Positions 41,826 to 51,576 of a stretch of 64,000 bases of DNA are shown here, piece after piece. Each line of letters begins with the position of its first letter. Positions within the stretch are counted from its first letter, which is position 1. Location of the stretch: the NCBI GenBank assembly GCA_913055625.1, contig CAJXJW010000005.1, positions 124,001-188,000 on the forward strand. Reading direction: 5' to 3'. This DNA is from an uncultured Pseudomonadota bacterium (lineage in GTDB: Bacteria > Pseudomonadota > Gammaproteobacteria > Steroidobacterales > Woeseiaceae). A program made the translations under genes and the position numbers. The notes below the pieces were generated by a model that was not told the origin of the DNA, made no database searches, and was given only the letters and a program-made list of their open reading frames with translations.

Positions 41826-42648
41826 CGCGCTGCGCAGTACCGCCGCCCTGGCGCTGCTGTGCACGGTGGCCGCCTGCGGCACGACCGCGGAACGCGACCG
41901 TGCACCGTCCGGCAGCGTGTCGATACCGAGCCTGCCCGGCGATGCCGTGCCGCGCCCCGAGCCGCCCAGCCGCTACGGCAACGGCCCGGTCTACGAAGTG
42001 CTGGGCAAGCAGTACCGCGTGCTGCCGACGAGCGCGGGCTATGCCGAACGCGGCGTCGCCTCCTGGTACGGCGAAAAGTTCCACGGCCGCCTGACATCCA
42101 GCCGTGAACCCTACGACATGTACGCGATGACGGCGGCGCACAAGACGCTGCCGTTGCCGACCTATGTCCGCGTCCGCAACCTGCGCAACAACAAGAGCAT
42201 CGTCGTGCGCGTGAACGACCGCGGCCCGTTCGTACACAATCGCATCATCGACCTGTCCTACGCCGCCGCGCTGCGCCTCGACATGGTTGGCGACGGCACG
42301 ACGCTGGTCGAAGTGACCGCGATCTCGTTCGATGAGCCGCGCGGCGCTCCGCCGACCCCGCAGACCTCGCCGCCGCCGTACCGGCCGGACGCGACGGTGG
42401 CGAACACCGGTGACGCGCGATCCTTCGTCCAGGTCGGCGCGTTCGGGGTTCGGGACAACGCGGCCCGCCGCGTTGCGCTGCTGCGGCAGAACGGCATCGA
42501 GAATGCGCGCATTCACACCGACACGAGCGTGACGCCGACGATGTACCGCGTCAGGATCGGGCCTATCCAGGAAGTGCTCGAATACGACGTGCTGGTGGCC
42601 CGGCTGGAAATGCTCGGCATCCCGGACCCGTACCTGGTGCCGGAATAG
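41818..42648 (+). CDS. rlpA: RlpA septal-ring lytic transglycosylase lipoprotein
   Basis: Outer-membrane lipoprotein that cuts glycan strands lacking stem peptides. The 276-residue protein has a lipobox VAAC (Cys20), a double-psi beta-barrel domain (about 75-175; ERGVASWYGEKFHGRLTSS and VRVNDRGPFVHNRIIDLSYAAA) and a C-terminal SPOR domain (about 195-275; FVQVGAFGVRDNAARRVALL). It overlaps mltB by 8 bases. An earlier in-frame ATG at 41776 would disrupt the lipoprotein signal. Confidence 0.96.
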   Translation: MSNALRSTAALALLCTVAACGTTAERDRAPSGSVSIPSLPGDAVPRPEPPSRYGNGPVYEVLGKQYRVLPTSAGYAERGVASWYGEKFHGRLTSSREPYDMYAMTAAHKTLPLPTYVRVRNLRNNKSIVVRVNDRGPFVHNRIIDLSYAAALRLDMVGDGTTLVEVTAISFDEPRGAPPTPQTSPPPYRPDATVANTGDARSFVQVGAFGVRDNAARRVALLRQNGIENARIHTDTSVTPTMYRVRIGPIQEVLEYDVLVARLEMLGIPDPYLVPE

Positions 42649-42729
42649 GCCCGGCGCGGCCGGCCCGTGCCTCCGGCCGCGAATTCGCTACAATAGCGCC
42701 CCTTCCCAACGCTTGTGGCACTGCAATCA

Positions 42730-43875
42730 ATGACCTATCGGCTCTTCAACCGACTGTTCCTGCTCATTATTCTCTTCGCCCCCGCCCTCGCGCCGGCACA
42801 GAACCTGCCGGTCCCGGCGCCGCCGATCATCGGCGCCAAGAGTTACCTGGTCGTCGACGCGACGACGAACGCGGTGATCGCGGAGCACGCCGCGGACGAA
42901 CGGCTCGCGCCCGCCAGCCTGACCAAGCTGATGACCGCCTACGTCGTCTTCCAGGCACTCGCCACGAACCACATCCGACTCGAGGACGAGGTTACGGTGA
43001 GCGAGAAGGCCTGGAAGACCGGCGGCTCGAAAATGTTCATCGAGGTGGGCAAGCGTGTCTCCGTGCGTGACCTGCTCCTCGGCATGATCGTGCAGTCGGG
43101 GAACGACGCCAGCGTCGCGCTTGCCGAGTACGTCGCCGGGAGCGAGGACGTCTTCGCCGCAATGATGAACCAGTCCGCCGCCAGTCTCGGCATGTCCGCG
43201 AGCAACTTCCGGAACGCGACCGGGTTGCCCGACGAGCAGCACTATTCGACCGCGAGGGACCTCGCAAAACTCGCACGCGCAATCATTCGCGACTTCCCGG
43301 AATACTACAAATGGTACTCCGTGAAGGAATTCACCTGGAACGACATTACGCAGCCGAACCGCAATCGCCTGCTCATGCGCGACACGTCGGTCGACGGCAT
43401 GAAGACCGGGATGACGGACGACGCGGGCTACTGTCTCGTCTCGTCCGCAGAGCGCGACGGTATGCGCATCATTTCGGTCGTGCTCGGCACATCGAGTGAC
43501 AAGGCCCGCATCGACGGCAGCCAGGCGCTGCTGAACTACGGCTTCCGCTTCTTCGAAACGCGGCTGCTGTACGAAGCCGGCACTCCGGTCGTGCAGGCGC
43601 GAGTCTGGAAGTCCGCAAACGAGACGAGTGACCTGGGCGTACTGGAGGACGTGTACCTGACGATACCGCGCGGTCGCTACGACTCGCTCGAGATGGTCCG
43701 CAACGTACCTGCGGTCATCGAGGCGCCGGTCGCCGCCGGCCAGCCGGTCGCGGACTTCAGCGTCAGCCTCGATGGCGAAGTCCTGCTTACCGAGTCGCTT
43801 CGCGCGCTGACCGACAACCCGGAAGGCTCCCTGTGGCAGCGGACGCGCGACAGCGTCTCGCTGCTGTTCGAGTAG
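42730..43875 (+). CDS. dacA: D-alanyl-D-alanine carboxypeptidase (PBP5/6 family)
   Basis: Trims the terminal D-Ala from pentapeptides in the periplasm. From ATG 42730 it has 381 residues with a signal peptide (to about residue 24), SLTK at Ser63, SGN at 123-125 and KTG at 225-227, then a beta-rich C-terminal domain and an amphipathic end (LWQRTRDSVSLLF) that anchors it to the inner membrane. A GTG at 42715 would add five residues. TACAAT at 42689-42694 is a likely -10 box, so it may have its own promoter within the cell-wall run. Confidence 0.96.
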   Translation: MTYRLFNRLFLLIILFAPALAPAQNLPVPAPPIIGAKSYLVVDATTNAVIAEHAADERLAPASLTKLMTAYVVFQALATNHIRLEDEVTVSEKAWKTGGSKMFIEVGKRVSVRDLLLGMIVQSGNDASVALAEYVAGSEDVFAAMMNQSAASLGMSASNFRNATGLPDEQHYSTARDLAKLARAIIRDFPEYYKWYSVKEFTWNDITQPNRNRLLMRDTSVDGMKTGMTDDAGYCLVSSAERDGMRIISVVLGTSSDKARIDGSQALLNYGFRFFETRLLYEAGTPVVQARVWKSANETSDLGVLEDVYLTIPRGRYDSLEMVRNVPAVIEAPVAAGQPVADFSVSLDGEVLLTESLRALTDNPEGSLWQRTRDSVSLLFE

Positions 43876-43881
43876 GCTGCG

Positions 43882-44154
43882 GTGAGCGATGACGCGCCGG
43901 ACACCCTGCTGGAATTCCCCTGCGAGTTCCCGGTCAAGATGATGGGGCGCGACACGCCCGCGTTTCACGCAACCGCTCGCGAGATCATCGAGAAACATAC
44001 GGGCCCGCTCGACGACGCAATGATCCAGTCGACGCAGAGCCGCAACGGCCGCTTCGTGTCCATCACGGTGACGGTGACCGCGACCAGCAAGCAGCAGCTG
44101 GACGACATCTACCGCGACATCACGGCGCACGACGACGTGTTGATGGCGCTGTAG
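43882..44154 (+). CDS. ybeD: YbeD-family (DUF493) protein
   Basis: A 90-residue ACT-like-fold protein of the YbeD family, nearly always found between dacA and lipB. DTLLEFPCEFPVKMMGRD at the start, QSRNGRFVSITVTVTATSKQQLDDIYRDI and DDVLMAL at the end match the family. Its role is not established; a link to lipoate metabolism is suggested only by neighbours. Confidence 0.94.
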   Translation: MSDDAPDTLLEFPCEFPVKMMGRDTPAFHATAREIIEKHTGPLDDAMIQSTQSRNGRFVSITVTVTATSKQQLDDIYRDITAHDDVLMAL

Positions 44155-44161
44155 CGCAGCG

Positions 44162-44791
44162 ATGCCGATCAGGATTCGAAATCTCGGCCTGACCGATTAC
44201 GAGCCGGTCTGGCGCAACATGCAGTCGTTCACCGATACGCGCGATGCCGATACGCCGGACGAAATCTGGTTCACCGAACACCGACCGGTTTTCACGCTGG
44301 GCGTCAACGCGAACCGCTCGCACCTGCTCGCGCCGGGCGACATACCGGTGGTACAGATCGACCGGGGCGGCCAGGTCACCTACCACGGCCCGGGCCAGGT
44401 GCTGATCTACCCGCTGCTCGACCTCCGCCGCGCCGGCATCGGCGTGCGACAACTCGTCACGGCACTCGAACAGAGCGCCGTGGCGCTCGCGAAGGAATTC
44501 GGCATCCCGGCGGCGAGCCGCTGCGACGCGCCCGGCGTGTACGCGGACGGCGTGAAATTCGCGAGCGTCGGCCTCCGCATCCGGCGCGGGGCGAGTTTTC
44601 ACGGCATGGCGCTGAATGTCGCGATGGACCTCGAACCCTTCGGGCGCATCAATCCCTGTGGCTTCTCCGACCTCGCAGTGACCGACCTGGTGGCACTCGG
44701 CGCGCGCACCGACGTGAACGACGCCCGCGAGCGCCTGCTCGCGAAGTTCCTGGAGCAGCTCGGGCTCGACGTCGAGGAGTCGGCCGCCTAG
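44162..44791 (+). CDS. lipB: Octanoyl-[ACP]:protein N-octanoyltransferase
   Basis: Transfers octanoate from ACP to lipoyl domains, the first step of lipoate synthesis. The 209-residue protein has RGGQVTYHGPGQVLIYPLLDL (68-88), the catalytic Lys132 in GVYADGVKFASVGLRIRRG and catalytic Cys166 in INPCGFSD. lipA, usually next to it, is not here. The stop overlaps the stop of the convergent amgK gene through a shared CTAG. Confidence 0.96.
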   Translation: MPIRIRNLGLTDYEPVWRNMQSFTDTRDADTPDEIWFTEHRPVFTLGVNANRSHLLAPGDIPVVQIDRGGQVTYHGPGQVLIYPLLDLRRAGIGVRQLVTALEQSAVALAKEFGIPAASRCDAPGVYADGVKFASVGLRIRRGASFHGMALNVAMDLEPFGRINPCGFSDLAVTDLVALGARTDVNDARERLLAKFLEQLGLDVEESAA

Positions 44792-45813
44792 GGATGCACC
44801 GCAAGCGCCGGCAACACCCGGGTCTCGAGGAACCCCACGAGAAACCGGAGCTCCGGGTAGCGGCCCGAAAGCGCCGAGACATAGCCCAGCGTGCGCGGAA
44901 TGTCGGCGAGATAGCGCGCTTTGCCGTCGCGGTGATACAGGCGCGCGAAGATGCCGGCGGCCTTGAGGTGCCGTTGCACGCCCATCAGCTCGAAGTAACG
45001 ACGAAAGAGTTCCACGCTGATTCCGGCGCGCCGTGCTTCCGGCAATCCAAGGTAGAACGCGTCGACGCGCGCAAGCACGACGTCGGGCGGCAGGCTGAAG
45101 TAGCAATCCTTCAGCAACGACACGAGGTCGTACGTCAGTGGTCCCTCGACGGCATCCTGGAAATCGAGCAGGCCCGGACTGTCTGCCGGCGTGACCATGA
45201 GATTGCGGGAATGAAAGTCGCGGTGGACGAAGACCTGTGGCTGGTCCAGCGCGTTCCGGATCAGCGTCGCGCACAAGCGGCGCCACTCGAGCTCCTCGGT
45301 TGCCGTGAAATCGAGGCCCAGGTGAATCCCGCAGAGCCAGTCGTGGAACAGCGACATCTCCGATTGCAAAAGATCTGCGCCGTACGCCGGCAGCCGCGAC
45401 TGGAAAGCCGCGCCGCGGTCCTGCAGGCGCGCCAGCGCCGCCAGTGCGGCGTCGTACAGGCTGTCGACCTCCTCCGGGTGTGACACGAGCCGGTCGAGGT
45501 AGACGTCGGCGCCGAGGTCGGTGAGCAACAGGAAGCCCTGCTCCAGGTCCGCCGACAGCACGCGCGGTGCGTTCAGACCCATGTCCGCGAGCATCGCCGC
45601 GATGTCGACGAAGGACCGGCTGTCCTCCCGTGCCGGCGGTGCATCCATGACGATGAGCGTGCCCGTCGCCGTCGTTGCGCGGAAGTATCGCCGGAAGCTG
45701 GCGTCCTCCGACGCCGTCGTGATCGTCGCCCCCGACGCCCGGCCGGTACCGGCCAGCCATGCGTCGAGTGCTTTGCGTCGCTCGCCCGCCACTATCTGGT
45801 CGTCGTCGTCCAT
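44788..45813 (-). CDS. amgK: N-acetylmuramate/N-acetylglucosamine anomeric kinase (AmgK-type phosphotransferase)
   Basis: A 341-residue member of the aminoglycoside-phosphotransferase fold. QVFVHRDFHSRNLMV provides the catalytic loop and GLLDFQDAVEGPLTYDLVSLLKD the metal-binding Asp; ASFRRYFRATT and LLTDLGADVYLD are typical of AmgK. In Pseudomonas AmgK acts with MurU to recycle MurNAc into UDP-MurNAc, and the genes lie divergent from lptD as here. The usual downstream partner murU is absent; lipB follows convergently instead. Start at ATG 45813, from which an acidic MDDDDQIV follows. Confidence 0.88.
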   Translation of the reverse strand: MDDDDQIVAGERRKALDAWLAGTGRASGATITTASEDASFRRYFRATTATGTLIVMDAPPAREDSRSFVDIAAMLADMGLNAPRVLSADLEQGFLLLTDLGADVYLDRLVSHPEEVDSLYDAALAALARLQDRGAAFQSRLPAYGADLLQSEMSLFHDWLCGIHLGLDFTATEELEWRRLCATLIRNALDQPQVFVHRDFHSRNLMVTPADSPGLLDFQDAVEGPLTYDLVSLLKDCYFSLPPDVVLARVDAFYLGLPEARRAGISVELFRRYFELMGVQRHLKAAGIFARLYHRDGKARYLADIPRTLGYVSALSGRYPELRFLVGFLETRVLPALAVHP

Positions 45814-45931
45814 GTCTCCGTCCCCGCGCGGCGCCGCCCGAATGGGTGCCGACTCGCCTGCCAAGGCCTGATAGTATCCCGGTTTTGCCGAATCAGCGCC
45901 GCACCCGGGCCACTCCTGCAAACCGCAGAAC

Positions 45932-48133
45932 GTGTTCTTGTCGAGATTCCTTTTCATCACTGGCTGCCTTCTCGTCGCCTCGTCGTCAATGGCGGCGGAC
46001 CCTCTTGCCTGCGCGAACTCGCTCGGCGTCGACCTGGGCGAGCCCTCGACGGCGTCAGCCGACCCGGACGGCCCGATCGTGTTCGAGGTGGGCGAGCTGT
46101 CGGCTACCCTCGGGCCCAACCCCACGGCGGAGCTCGGCGGCGGTGTTCTGCTGCGGCGCGGCGGGCGGCTCATCGGCGCCGACGAAGCACGCTACGACCC
46201 GGGTGACCGGGCAGTACTGCTGTCCGGCGACGTTCGCTACGAGGACGGCGGCACGCAAGTGCGGAGCCGCAGCGCGGAATTCGCATACGGCTCGGGACGC
46301 ATCGAGTTTGCCGGCGCCGACTTCACGCTCGGCGCGAACAATGCCCGCGGCGGTGCCGAGAACGTCATGATCAATGACCGCGGCGAATTGCGCTTCGACG
46401 GCGTGCGTTACACGACCTGCCCGCCCGGATCGAACGACTGGGTGCTCGAAGCGGACGACATCGATCTCGACACCCGGGCCGGGGCCGGGTCGGCCCGCGA
46501 CATCAAGCTCCGCTTCCAGGGCATACCGATCCTGTGGGCACCGTACATCTCCTTCCCGGTGGGCAACGCGCGCAAGTCCGGCGTGCTGACGCCGGAAATC
46601 GGCAGCGCCGGCCGCAGCGGCAACGAGCTGCGCGTTCCGTTTTACTGGAACATCGCACCGAATTACGACGCGACGATCACACCTCGGCTGCTCACCGACC
46701 GCGGTCTGCAGCTGCAGACCGGCTTCCGCTACCTGACACGACTGCACGATGGCGAAGCCGTCGTCCAATACCTCCCCGACGACAAGTTGTTCGACGAGAC
46801 CCGACACCTGCTGTCGCTACGGCACCGCTCGCTGTGGACCAACGGGTGGCGTGGGCTGCTGAACTTCCGCGAGGTCTCGGACAGCCAGTACTTCGAGGAC
46901 CTCGGCGGCAGCCTGAGCGCGTCGAGCACGACGCACCTCGACCGCCACCTGAGCGTCGACTGGCAGAGCGACACGATGTCCGTGTTTGCGCAGGTCCAGG
47001 ATTTCCAGACGCTCGACGATGCGATCACGCCGGTGGACGAACCGTACCAACGCCTGCCGCAGATTCTCTTCCGCGGCCGCTGGCCGGGCGCACTGGCCGG
47101 CATCGAGGCGGGCATCGACGCCGAACTGGTCAACTTCGACCGCGAAGTCGGGGTCACCGGGTGGCGCGCGTCCGTCGCGCCGCGAGCCGAGCTCCCCATT
47201 ACCGGACCCGGCTGGTTCATCCGGCCCGCCGTCGCTTGGAACTACACGCAATACGACCTCGACAACACGGCAGCGGGGCAACCGGACAGCCCGTCACGCA
47301 GCCTGCCGATCGGCAGCGTGGACACGGGTCTCGTATTCGAACGCCTGACCGGCGGCTCCGAGCGCCGCATTCAGACCATCGAGCCGCGCCTGCTGTACGT
47401 GCACGTGCCGTACCGGGACCAGGACGCCCTCCCCGTGTTTGACACGATCATTCCGGACCTGAACCTCGTGCAGCTCTTCCGCACGAACCGCTTCCTCGGC
47501 CCCGACCGCATTGGCGACACGGACCAGGTGAGTTTCGGCGTGACCTCACGCATCGTCGATGTCACCAGCGGCAAGGAAGTCATGACGGCCACGATCGGGC
47601 AGACACGCTACCTCAGCGATCGCCAGGTCACGCTGCCGGGCGATGCGCCGACGTACAACGAGACATCGGACTACGTCGCAGAGGTGCGATTCCTGCTGTA
47701 CGAGCACCTGAACTTCGACCTCGGCCACCAGTGGGGCACGACGGAGAATGGCACGACCCAGTCGGAGGCCCGATTGCAGTACCGGCCCGGCAGCAACCGC
47801 GTGTTCAATATCGCGTACCGCTACCGCCGAGACTCGCTCGAGCAGGGCGACGTGTCCTGGTCGTGGCCGATCGCCTCGCAGTGGAACTTCGTCGGCCGCT
47901 ACAACTACTCGTTCCGCGACGAGGAGGCGCTCGAGGAATTCTTCGGGCTCGAGTACGAGAGCTGCTGCTGGGGGCTTCGCCTCGTGTCCCGCCGGCACAT
48001 CTCCACGCGCGACGGAACCCGCGACTCGTCCGTCGGTCTGCAGTTGGTACTGAAGGGCATGACGAGCGTCGGGACGGCCGCCGACAAGCTCCTCGAACGT
48101 GGTATTCTTGGCTACTCTGCAGACCTGCGGTAA
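45932..48133 (+). CDS. lptD: LPS-assembly outer-membrane protein LptD
   Basis: Beta-barrel that inserts LPS into the outer leaflet, with LptE as plug. The 733-residue protein starts at GTG 45932 with a signal peptide ending SSSMA (about residue 21), then an OstA-like jellyroll (about 45-200, GGVLLRRGGRLIGADEARYDPGDRAVLLSGDVRY) and the barrel (about 215-733). Conserved cysteines are visible in ADPLACANS, YTTCPPGSND and ESCCWGLRL, consistent with the inter-domain disulfides. Divergent from amgK, and followed by surA, the chaperone that helps it fold. Confidence 0.96.
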   Translation: MFLSRFLFITGCLLVASSSMAADPLACANSLGVDLGEPSTASADPDGPIVFEVGELSATLGPNPTAELGGGVLLRRGGRLIGADEARYDPGDRAVLLSGDVRYEDGGTQVRSRSAEFAYGSGRIEFAGADFTLGANNARGGAENVMINDRGELRFDGVRYTTCPPGSNDWVLEADDIDLDTRAGAGSARDIKLRFQGIPILWAPYISFPVGNARKSGVLTPEIGSAGRSGNELRVPFYWNIAPNYDATITPRLLTDRGLQLQTGFRYLTRLHDGEAVVQYLPDDKLFDETRHLLSLRHRSLWTNGWRGLLNFREVSDSQYFEDLGGSLSASSTTHLDRHLSVDWQSDTMSVFAQVQDFQTLDDAITPVDEPYQRLPQILFRGRWPGALAGIEAGIDAELVNFDREVGVTGWRASVAPRAELPITGPGWFIRPAVAWNYTQYDLDNTAAGQPDSPSRSLPIGSVDTGLVFERLTGGSERRIQTIEPRLLYVHVPYRDQDALPVFDTIIPDLNLVQLFRTNRFLGPDRIGDTDQVSFGVTSRIVDVTSGKEVMTATIGQTRYLSDRQVTLPGDAPTYNETSDYVAEVRFLLYEHLNFDLGHQWGTTENGTTQSEARLQYRPGSNRVFNIAYRYRRDSLEQGDVSWSWPIASQWNFVGRYNYSFRDEEALEEFFGLEYESCCWGLRLVSRRHISTRDGTRDSSVGLQLVLKGMTSVGTAADKLLERGILGYSADLR

Positions 48134-48139
48134 TAAAAG

Positions 48140-49438
48140 ATGTTTAAATTCATAGGCTTGGGTGCGACCGCCGCGCTCCTTGCGGCGCCGGCCGCCGGTG
48201 CGGCGGAGCTCTCCGAGACCGGGGAGTTCGTCGACGGCGTCGCGGCCATCGTCAACGAAGGCATCGTGCTGAAAAGCGACTACTACGCGGCCCTCGACGC
48301 GATCCGTGAGCAGGCGCGCGACGGCGGATTCCAGCTGCCGCCGGAAGACATCCTGCACGAGCAGGTGCTCGAGCGGGTCATCGTCGACGAGATCCAGCTG
48401 CAGCAGGCGGAGCGCATCGGCCTCAATATCTCCGACCAGATGCTGAACGAAGTGCTCTCCAACATTGCGAGCAACATGGGCGGCACGCTCGCCGACCTGC
48501 CGGCGATGCTCGCGTCCGAGGGCCTCGACTACCAGGAATTCCGGCGCCAGATGCGCAAGGACGTGACGATCGAGCAGCTGCGGCGCATCCGCGTCGACCA
48601 GCAGATCCGGCCGTCCCCGCGCGAGATCGAGCAGTGCATTGCCGACCTCGAGAACAACGTCGTCGTCAATTCCGAGTACAACCTGTCGCACATCCTCGTG
48701 ACGCTGCCGCAGACTGCGCCGCGCGAAGAAATCGACGAGCGCGTGGCCCTCGCGCAGGAGATCTACGAGCGTGCAACCAACGGCGAGGACTTCCGCCAGC
48801 TCGCGGCACGCTACTCGGAAAGCCCCACCGCGCTCGAAGGCGGCTCGCTCGGCTGGATGAAGGGCGACGCGGTGCCGACGGTGTTCACGGACATCCTCAC
48901 GCCGCTGGGCGCGGGCGACGTGTCGGAACCCTTCCGCACACCGACCAGCATCCACATCGTCAAGGTCAACGACATGCGCAGTGCCGTGCAGCGCAGTGAG
49001 ATCGACCAGGTGCGCGCTCGCCATATTCTCATCACGCCGAACGAGATCATCGACGACGCGACCGCGAAGCAGCGGCTCGACGACGCCTACTCGAAACTCC
49101 AGGCCGGCGACGATTTCGGCGAACTCGCAAAGCTGCTGTCGGACGATCCCGGCTCGGCGAATACGGGCGGCGACCTCGGCTGGGCGGGCCCCGGCACGTT
49201 CGTCCCGGAGTTCGAGGCCGTGGTCAACAAGCTCGAGATCGGTGAGGTGAGCGAACCGTTCCGCAGCCCGTTCGGCTGGCACGTCGTCGAGGTCACGGAC
49301 CGTCGCGTGTACGACAACACCGAAGACCTCAAGGAACAGAACTGCGCGAACCGGATCCGGGCGAGCAAGCGAGACTCCGAGACGCAGCTCTGGTTGCGGC
49401 GGATTCGCGACGAGGCCTACGTCGACGTCAAGATGTGA
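48140..49438 (+). CDS. surA: Periplasmic chaperone and peptidyl-prolyl isomerase SurA
   Basis: Escorts outer-membrane proteins, including LptD, across the periplasm. The 432-residue protein has a signal peptide (to about residue 21), an N-terminal chaperone domain (VDGVAAIVNEGIVLKSDY), and two parvulin domains (about 175-275 with EYNLSHILVTLPQ, and 287-387 with VRARHILITPNE), then a C-terminal helix. Six bases follow lptD, and pdxA overlaps its stop. Confidence 0.97.
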   Translation: MFKFIGLGATAALLAAPAAGAAELSETGEFVDGVAAIVNEGIVLKSDYYAALDAIREQARDGGFQLPPEDILHEQVLERVIVDEIQLQQAERIGLNISDQMLNEVLSNIASNMGGTLADLPAMLASEGLDYQEFRRQMRKDVTIEQLRRIRVDQQIRPSPREIEQCIADLENNVVVNSEYNLSHILVTLPQTAPREEIDERVALAQEIYERATNGEDFRQLAARYSESPTALEGGSLGWMKGDAVPTVFTDILTPLGAGDVSEPFRTPTSIHIVKVNDMRSAVQRSEIDQVRARHILITPNEIIDDATAKQRLDDAYSKLQAGDDFGELAKLLSDDPGSANTGGDLGWAGPGTFVPEFEAVVNKLEIGEVSEPFRSPFGWHVVEVTDRRVYDNTEDLKEQNCANRIRASKRDSETQLWLRRIRDEAYVDVKM

Positions 49439-50352
49439 CCGAACGGCCGCTCGTCGTCACCGCGGGGGAACCGGCCGGCATCGGGCCGGACCTTTGCCTC
49501 GCCGCCGCAACCGACCCGGACCTCGTCGTCGTCGGCGACGAGCGCGTTCTGCGTGACCGCGCCGATCGCCTCGGCGTCGACTTTTCTCTCAACGTCCGCC
49601 ACGTGCCGTTCCCCGCACCGGTGGAATGCGGACGGCCAGACCCGCGCAATGCGCGGGCGCTGCTCGACGGACTGCGCCTCGCCGTGGACGGCTGCCGTGC
49701 CGGCGAGTTCGCGGGCATGGTCACCGCGCCGATCGCGAAGCACGTCATCAACGACGCCGGCATCCCGTTCACGGGACACACGGAGTACCTCGCCGAACTG
49801 ACGGGCACCGCGTTGCCGGTCATGCTGCTCGCGGCGGGTGAGCTGCGCGTCGCGCTCGCGAGCACGCACCTGCCGTTGCGGGCGGTGCCGGACTATCTCA
49901 CGCAGGACGTCATCCGCGACGTGTTGCGCGTACTGCACCACGACCTGCGTACCCGTTTCGGTATCGCCGCGCCCGCCATCATCGTGTGCGGCCTGAACCC
50001 GCACGCGGGCGAAGGGGGACACCTGGGCCACGAGGACGCGCGTGTGATTGCGCCGGTCGTTCGCGCGCTGGTGGCCGAAGGCATGGACCTGCGCGGTCCG
50101 CTGCCGGCGGACACGGCGTTCACGCCGGCGGCGGGCCGCGCCGACGCCATTCTCGCGATGTACCACGACCAGGGCCTGCCGGTGCTGAAGTACGCCGGCT
50201 TCGGGCACGCCGTCAACGTGACCCTCGGCTTGCCCATCGTCCGCACCTCGGTTGACCACGGCACCGCGTTCGACATCGCCGGCACGGGCCGGGCCGACGC
50301 CGGCAGCCTGCGCGCCGCGATCGATACGGCGCGGACGCTGCGCACCGGCTGA
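49435..50352 (+). CDS. pdxA: 4-hydroxythreonine-4-phosphate dehydrogenase
   Basis: Makes the amino-ketone precursor of pyridoxal phosphate. The 305-residue protein begins at GTG 49435 overlapping the surA stop; VVTAGEPAGIGPDL, TAPIAKHVINDAGIPFTGHTE and MYHDQGLPVLKY are family motifs, with the metal-binding histidines (FTGHTEYLA, CGLNPHAGEGGHLGHED, YHDQG). Slightly shorter than E. coli PdxA (329). It ends with TGATG shared with rsmA. Confidence 0.95.
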   Translation: MTERPLVVTAGEPAGIGPDLCLAAATDPDLVVVGDERVLRDRADRLGVDFSLNVRHVPFPAPVECGRPDPRNARALLDGLRLAVDGCRAGEFAGMVTAPIAKHVINDAGIPFTGHTEYLAELTGTALPVMLLAAGELRVALASTHLPLRAVPDYLTQDVIRDVLRVLHHDLRTRFGIAAPAIIVCGLNPHAGEGGHLGHEDARVIAPVVRALVAEGMDLRGPLPADTAFTPAAGRADAILAMYHDQGLPVLKYAGFGHAVNVTLGLPIVRTSVDHGTAFDIAGTGRADAGSLRAAIDTARTLRTG

Positions 50353-51140
50353 TGGCGCACCGGCCCCGCAAGCGCTTCGGCCAGCATTTCCTGGTCGACC
50401 CGGGCGTGACCGACGCGATCCTCGCGGCCATCGCGCCCCGGCCGGGCGACATCATCGTGGAAATCGGGCCGGGGCCCGGCGTCCTGACGGGCCCATTGGC
50501 CAGGAGCGGCGCGACCCTGCACGCGGTCGAGCTCGACCGCGACCTGGCGCGCGCGCTGCGTGGGCAATTCGCCGGCGACGACAACGTCCACATCCACGAA
50601 GGCGACGCGCTCCGGTTCGACTTCACATCCCTGGGCGACAACCTGCGGGTCGTCGGCAACCTGCCCTACAACATCTCGACGCCGCTCCTGTTTCACCTGC
50701 TCGAGACGCGCCGCTCCATCGCGGACATGCACTTCATGCTGCAAAAGGAAGTCGTCGACCGCATGGCCGCCTCGCCGGGCGGCCGCACGTGGGGACGGCT
50801 CAGCGTCATGCTCGGCTGCCATCTCGATATAGAGGCGTTGTTCGACGTCGACCGCAATGCCTTCGACCCGCCGCCGGAGGTCACGTCCGCCGTCGTGCGC
50901 CTGTTGCCGCTGCCGGAAGGCACGCACGCCATCGACGACGAGGCGCTGCTTGCGCGCATCGTCGCCGATGCCTTCAGCCAGCGCCGCAAGACGTTGCGCA
51001 ATGCGCTCGGGCGAGTGGCGACGGTCGACGACTGGGATGCCGTCGACATCGATCCCGTTCGCCGCGCCGAAACGTTGTCCGTCGCCGAATGGGTGGCGCT
51101 CGCCAACCGGCTGGCGACAAAGACCGACATTCCCCGCTGA
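50352..51140 (+). CDS. rsmA: 16S rRNA (A1518/A1519) dimethyltransferase
   Basis: KsgA; dimethylates two adjacent adenosines near the 3' end of 16S rRNA. The 262-residue protein has [14 protein letters not shown] at the start, SAM motif [16 protein letters not shown], and motif [15 protein letters not shown]. The start overlaps the pdxA stop by one base. Confidence 0.97.
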   Translation: MAHRPRKRFGQHFLVDPGVTDAILAAIAPRPGDIIVEIGPGPGVLTGPLARSGATLHAVELDRDLARALRGQFAGDDNVHIHEGDALRFDFTSLGDNLRVVGNLPYNISTPLLFHLLETRRSIADMHFMLQKEVVDRMAASPGGRTWGRLSVMLGCHLDIEALFDVDRNAFDPPPEVTSAVVRLLPLPEGTHAIDDEALLARIVADAFSQRRKTLRNALGRVATVDDWDAVDIDPVRRAETLSVAEWVALANRLATKTDIPR

Positions 51141-51183
51141 ACCCGCTAGAATGGCCGCGTCGGCACCGGCGCATGACAAGCGG

Positions 51184-51564
51184 ATGACGGACAATACCTG
51201 CGACATACACATCAAGGTAGTCACTGATTACATCGGTGAGCAGTCGGAGCCCGAGGCCGACCGCTACGTCTTTGCGTACACGATCACGATCTCGAACAAC
51301 GGCAACGTTGCCGCCCGGCTGCTGAGCCGGCACTGGGTCATCACGGATGCGAACGGCAAGGTGCAGGAGGTGTCCGGCGACGGCGTCGTCGGCGAGCAGC
51401 CGCACCTGAAACCCGGCGAGGAGTTCCGCTATTCGAGCGGCGCGGTGCTCGAGACGCCGGTCGGGGCAATGCAGGGCCTGTACCGCATGGAAGCCGACGA
51501 CGGCGTATTCTTCGACGCACCGATCGCGCCGTTCACGCTCGCGGTACCCGGCGTCCTGCACTGA
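51184..51564 (+). CDS. apaG: ApaG protein (Co2+/Mg2+ efflux-associated, DUF525)
   Basis: A 126-residue immunoglobulin-like-fold protein almost always beside apaH. The motifs [42 protein letters not shown] and [20 protein letters not shown] are diagnostic. The exact role is unclear in the family. Starts at ATG 51184; upstream frame to 50857 lies in rsmA and is spurious. Confidence 0.96.
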   Translation: MTDNTCDIHIKVVTDYIGEQSEPEADRYVFAYTITISNNGNVAARLLSRHWVITDANGKVQEVSGDGVVGEQPHLKPGEEFRYSSGAVLETPVGAMQGLYRMEADDGVFFDAPIAPFTLAVPGVLH

Positions 51565-51576
51565 TCGTCCGCCGGC

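Noticed and set aside
47546..49282. 578-codon minus-strand frame opposite lptD and surA
   Set aside because: Overlaps two complete genes with strong motifs; the translation lacks any known domain.
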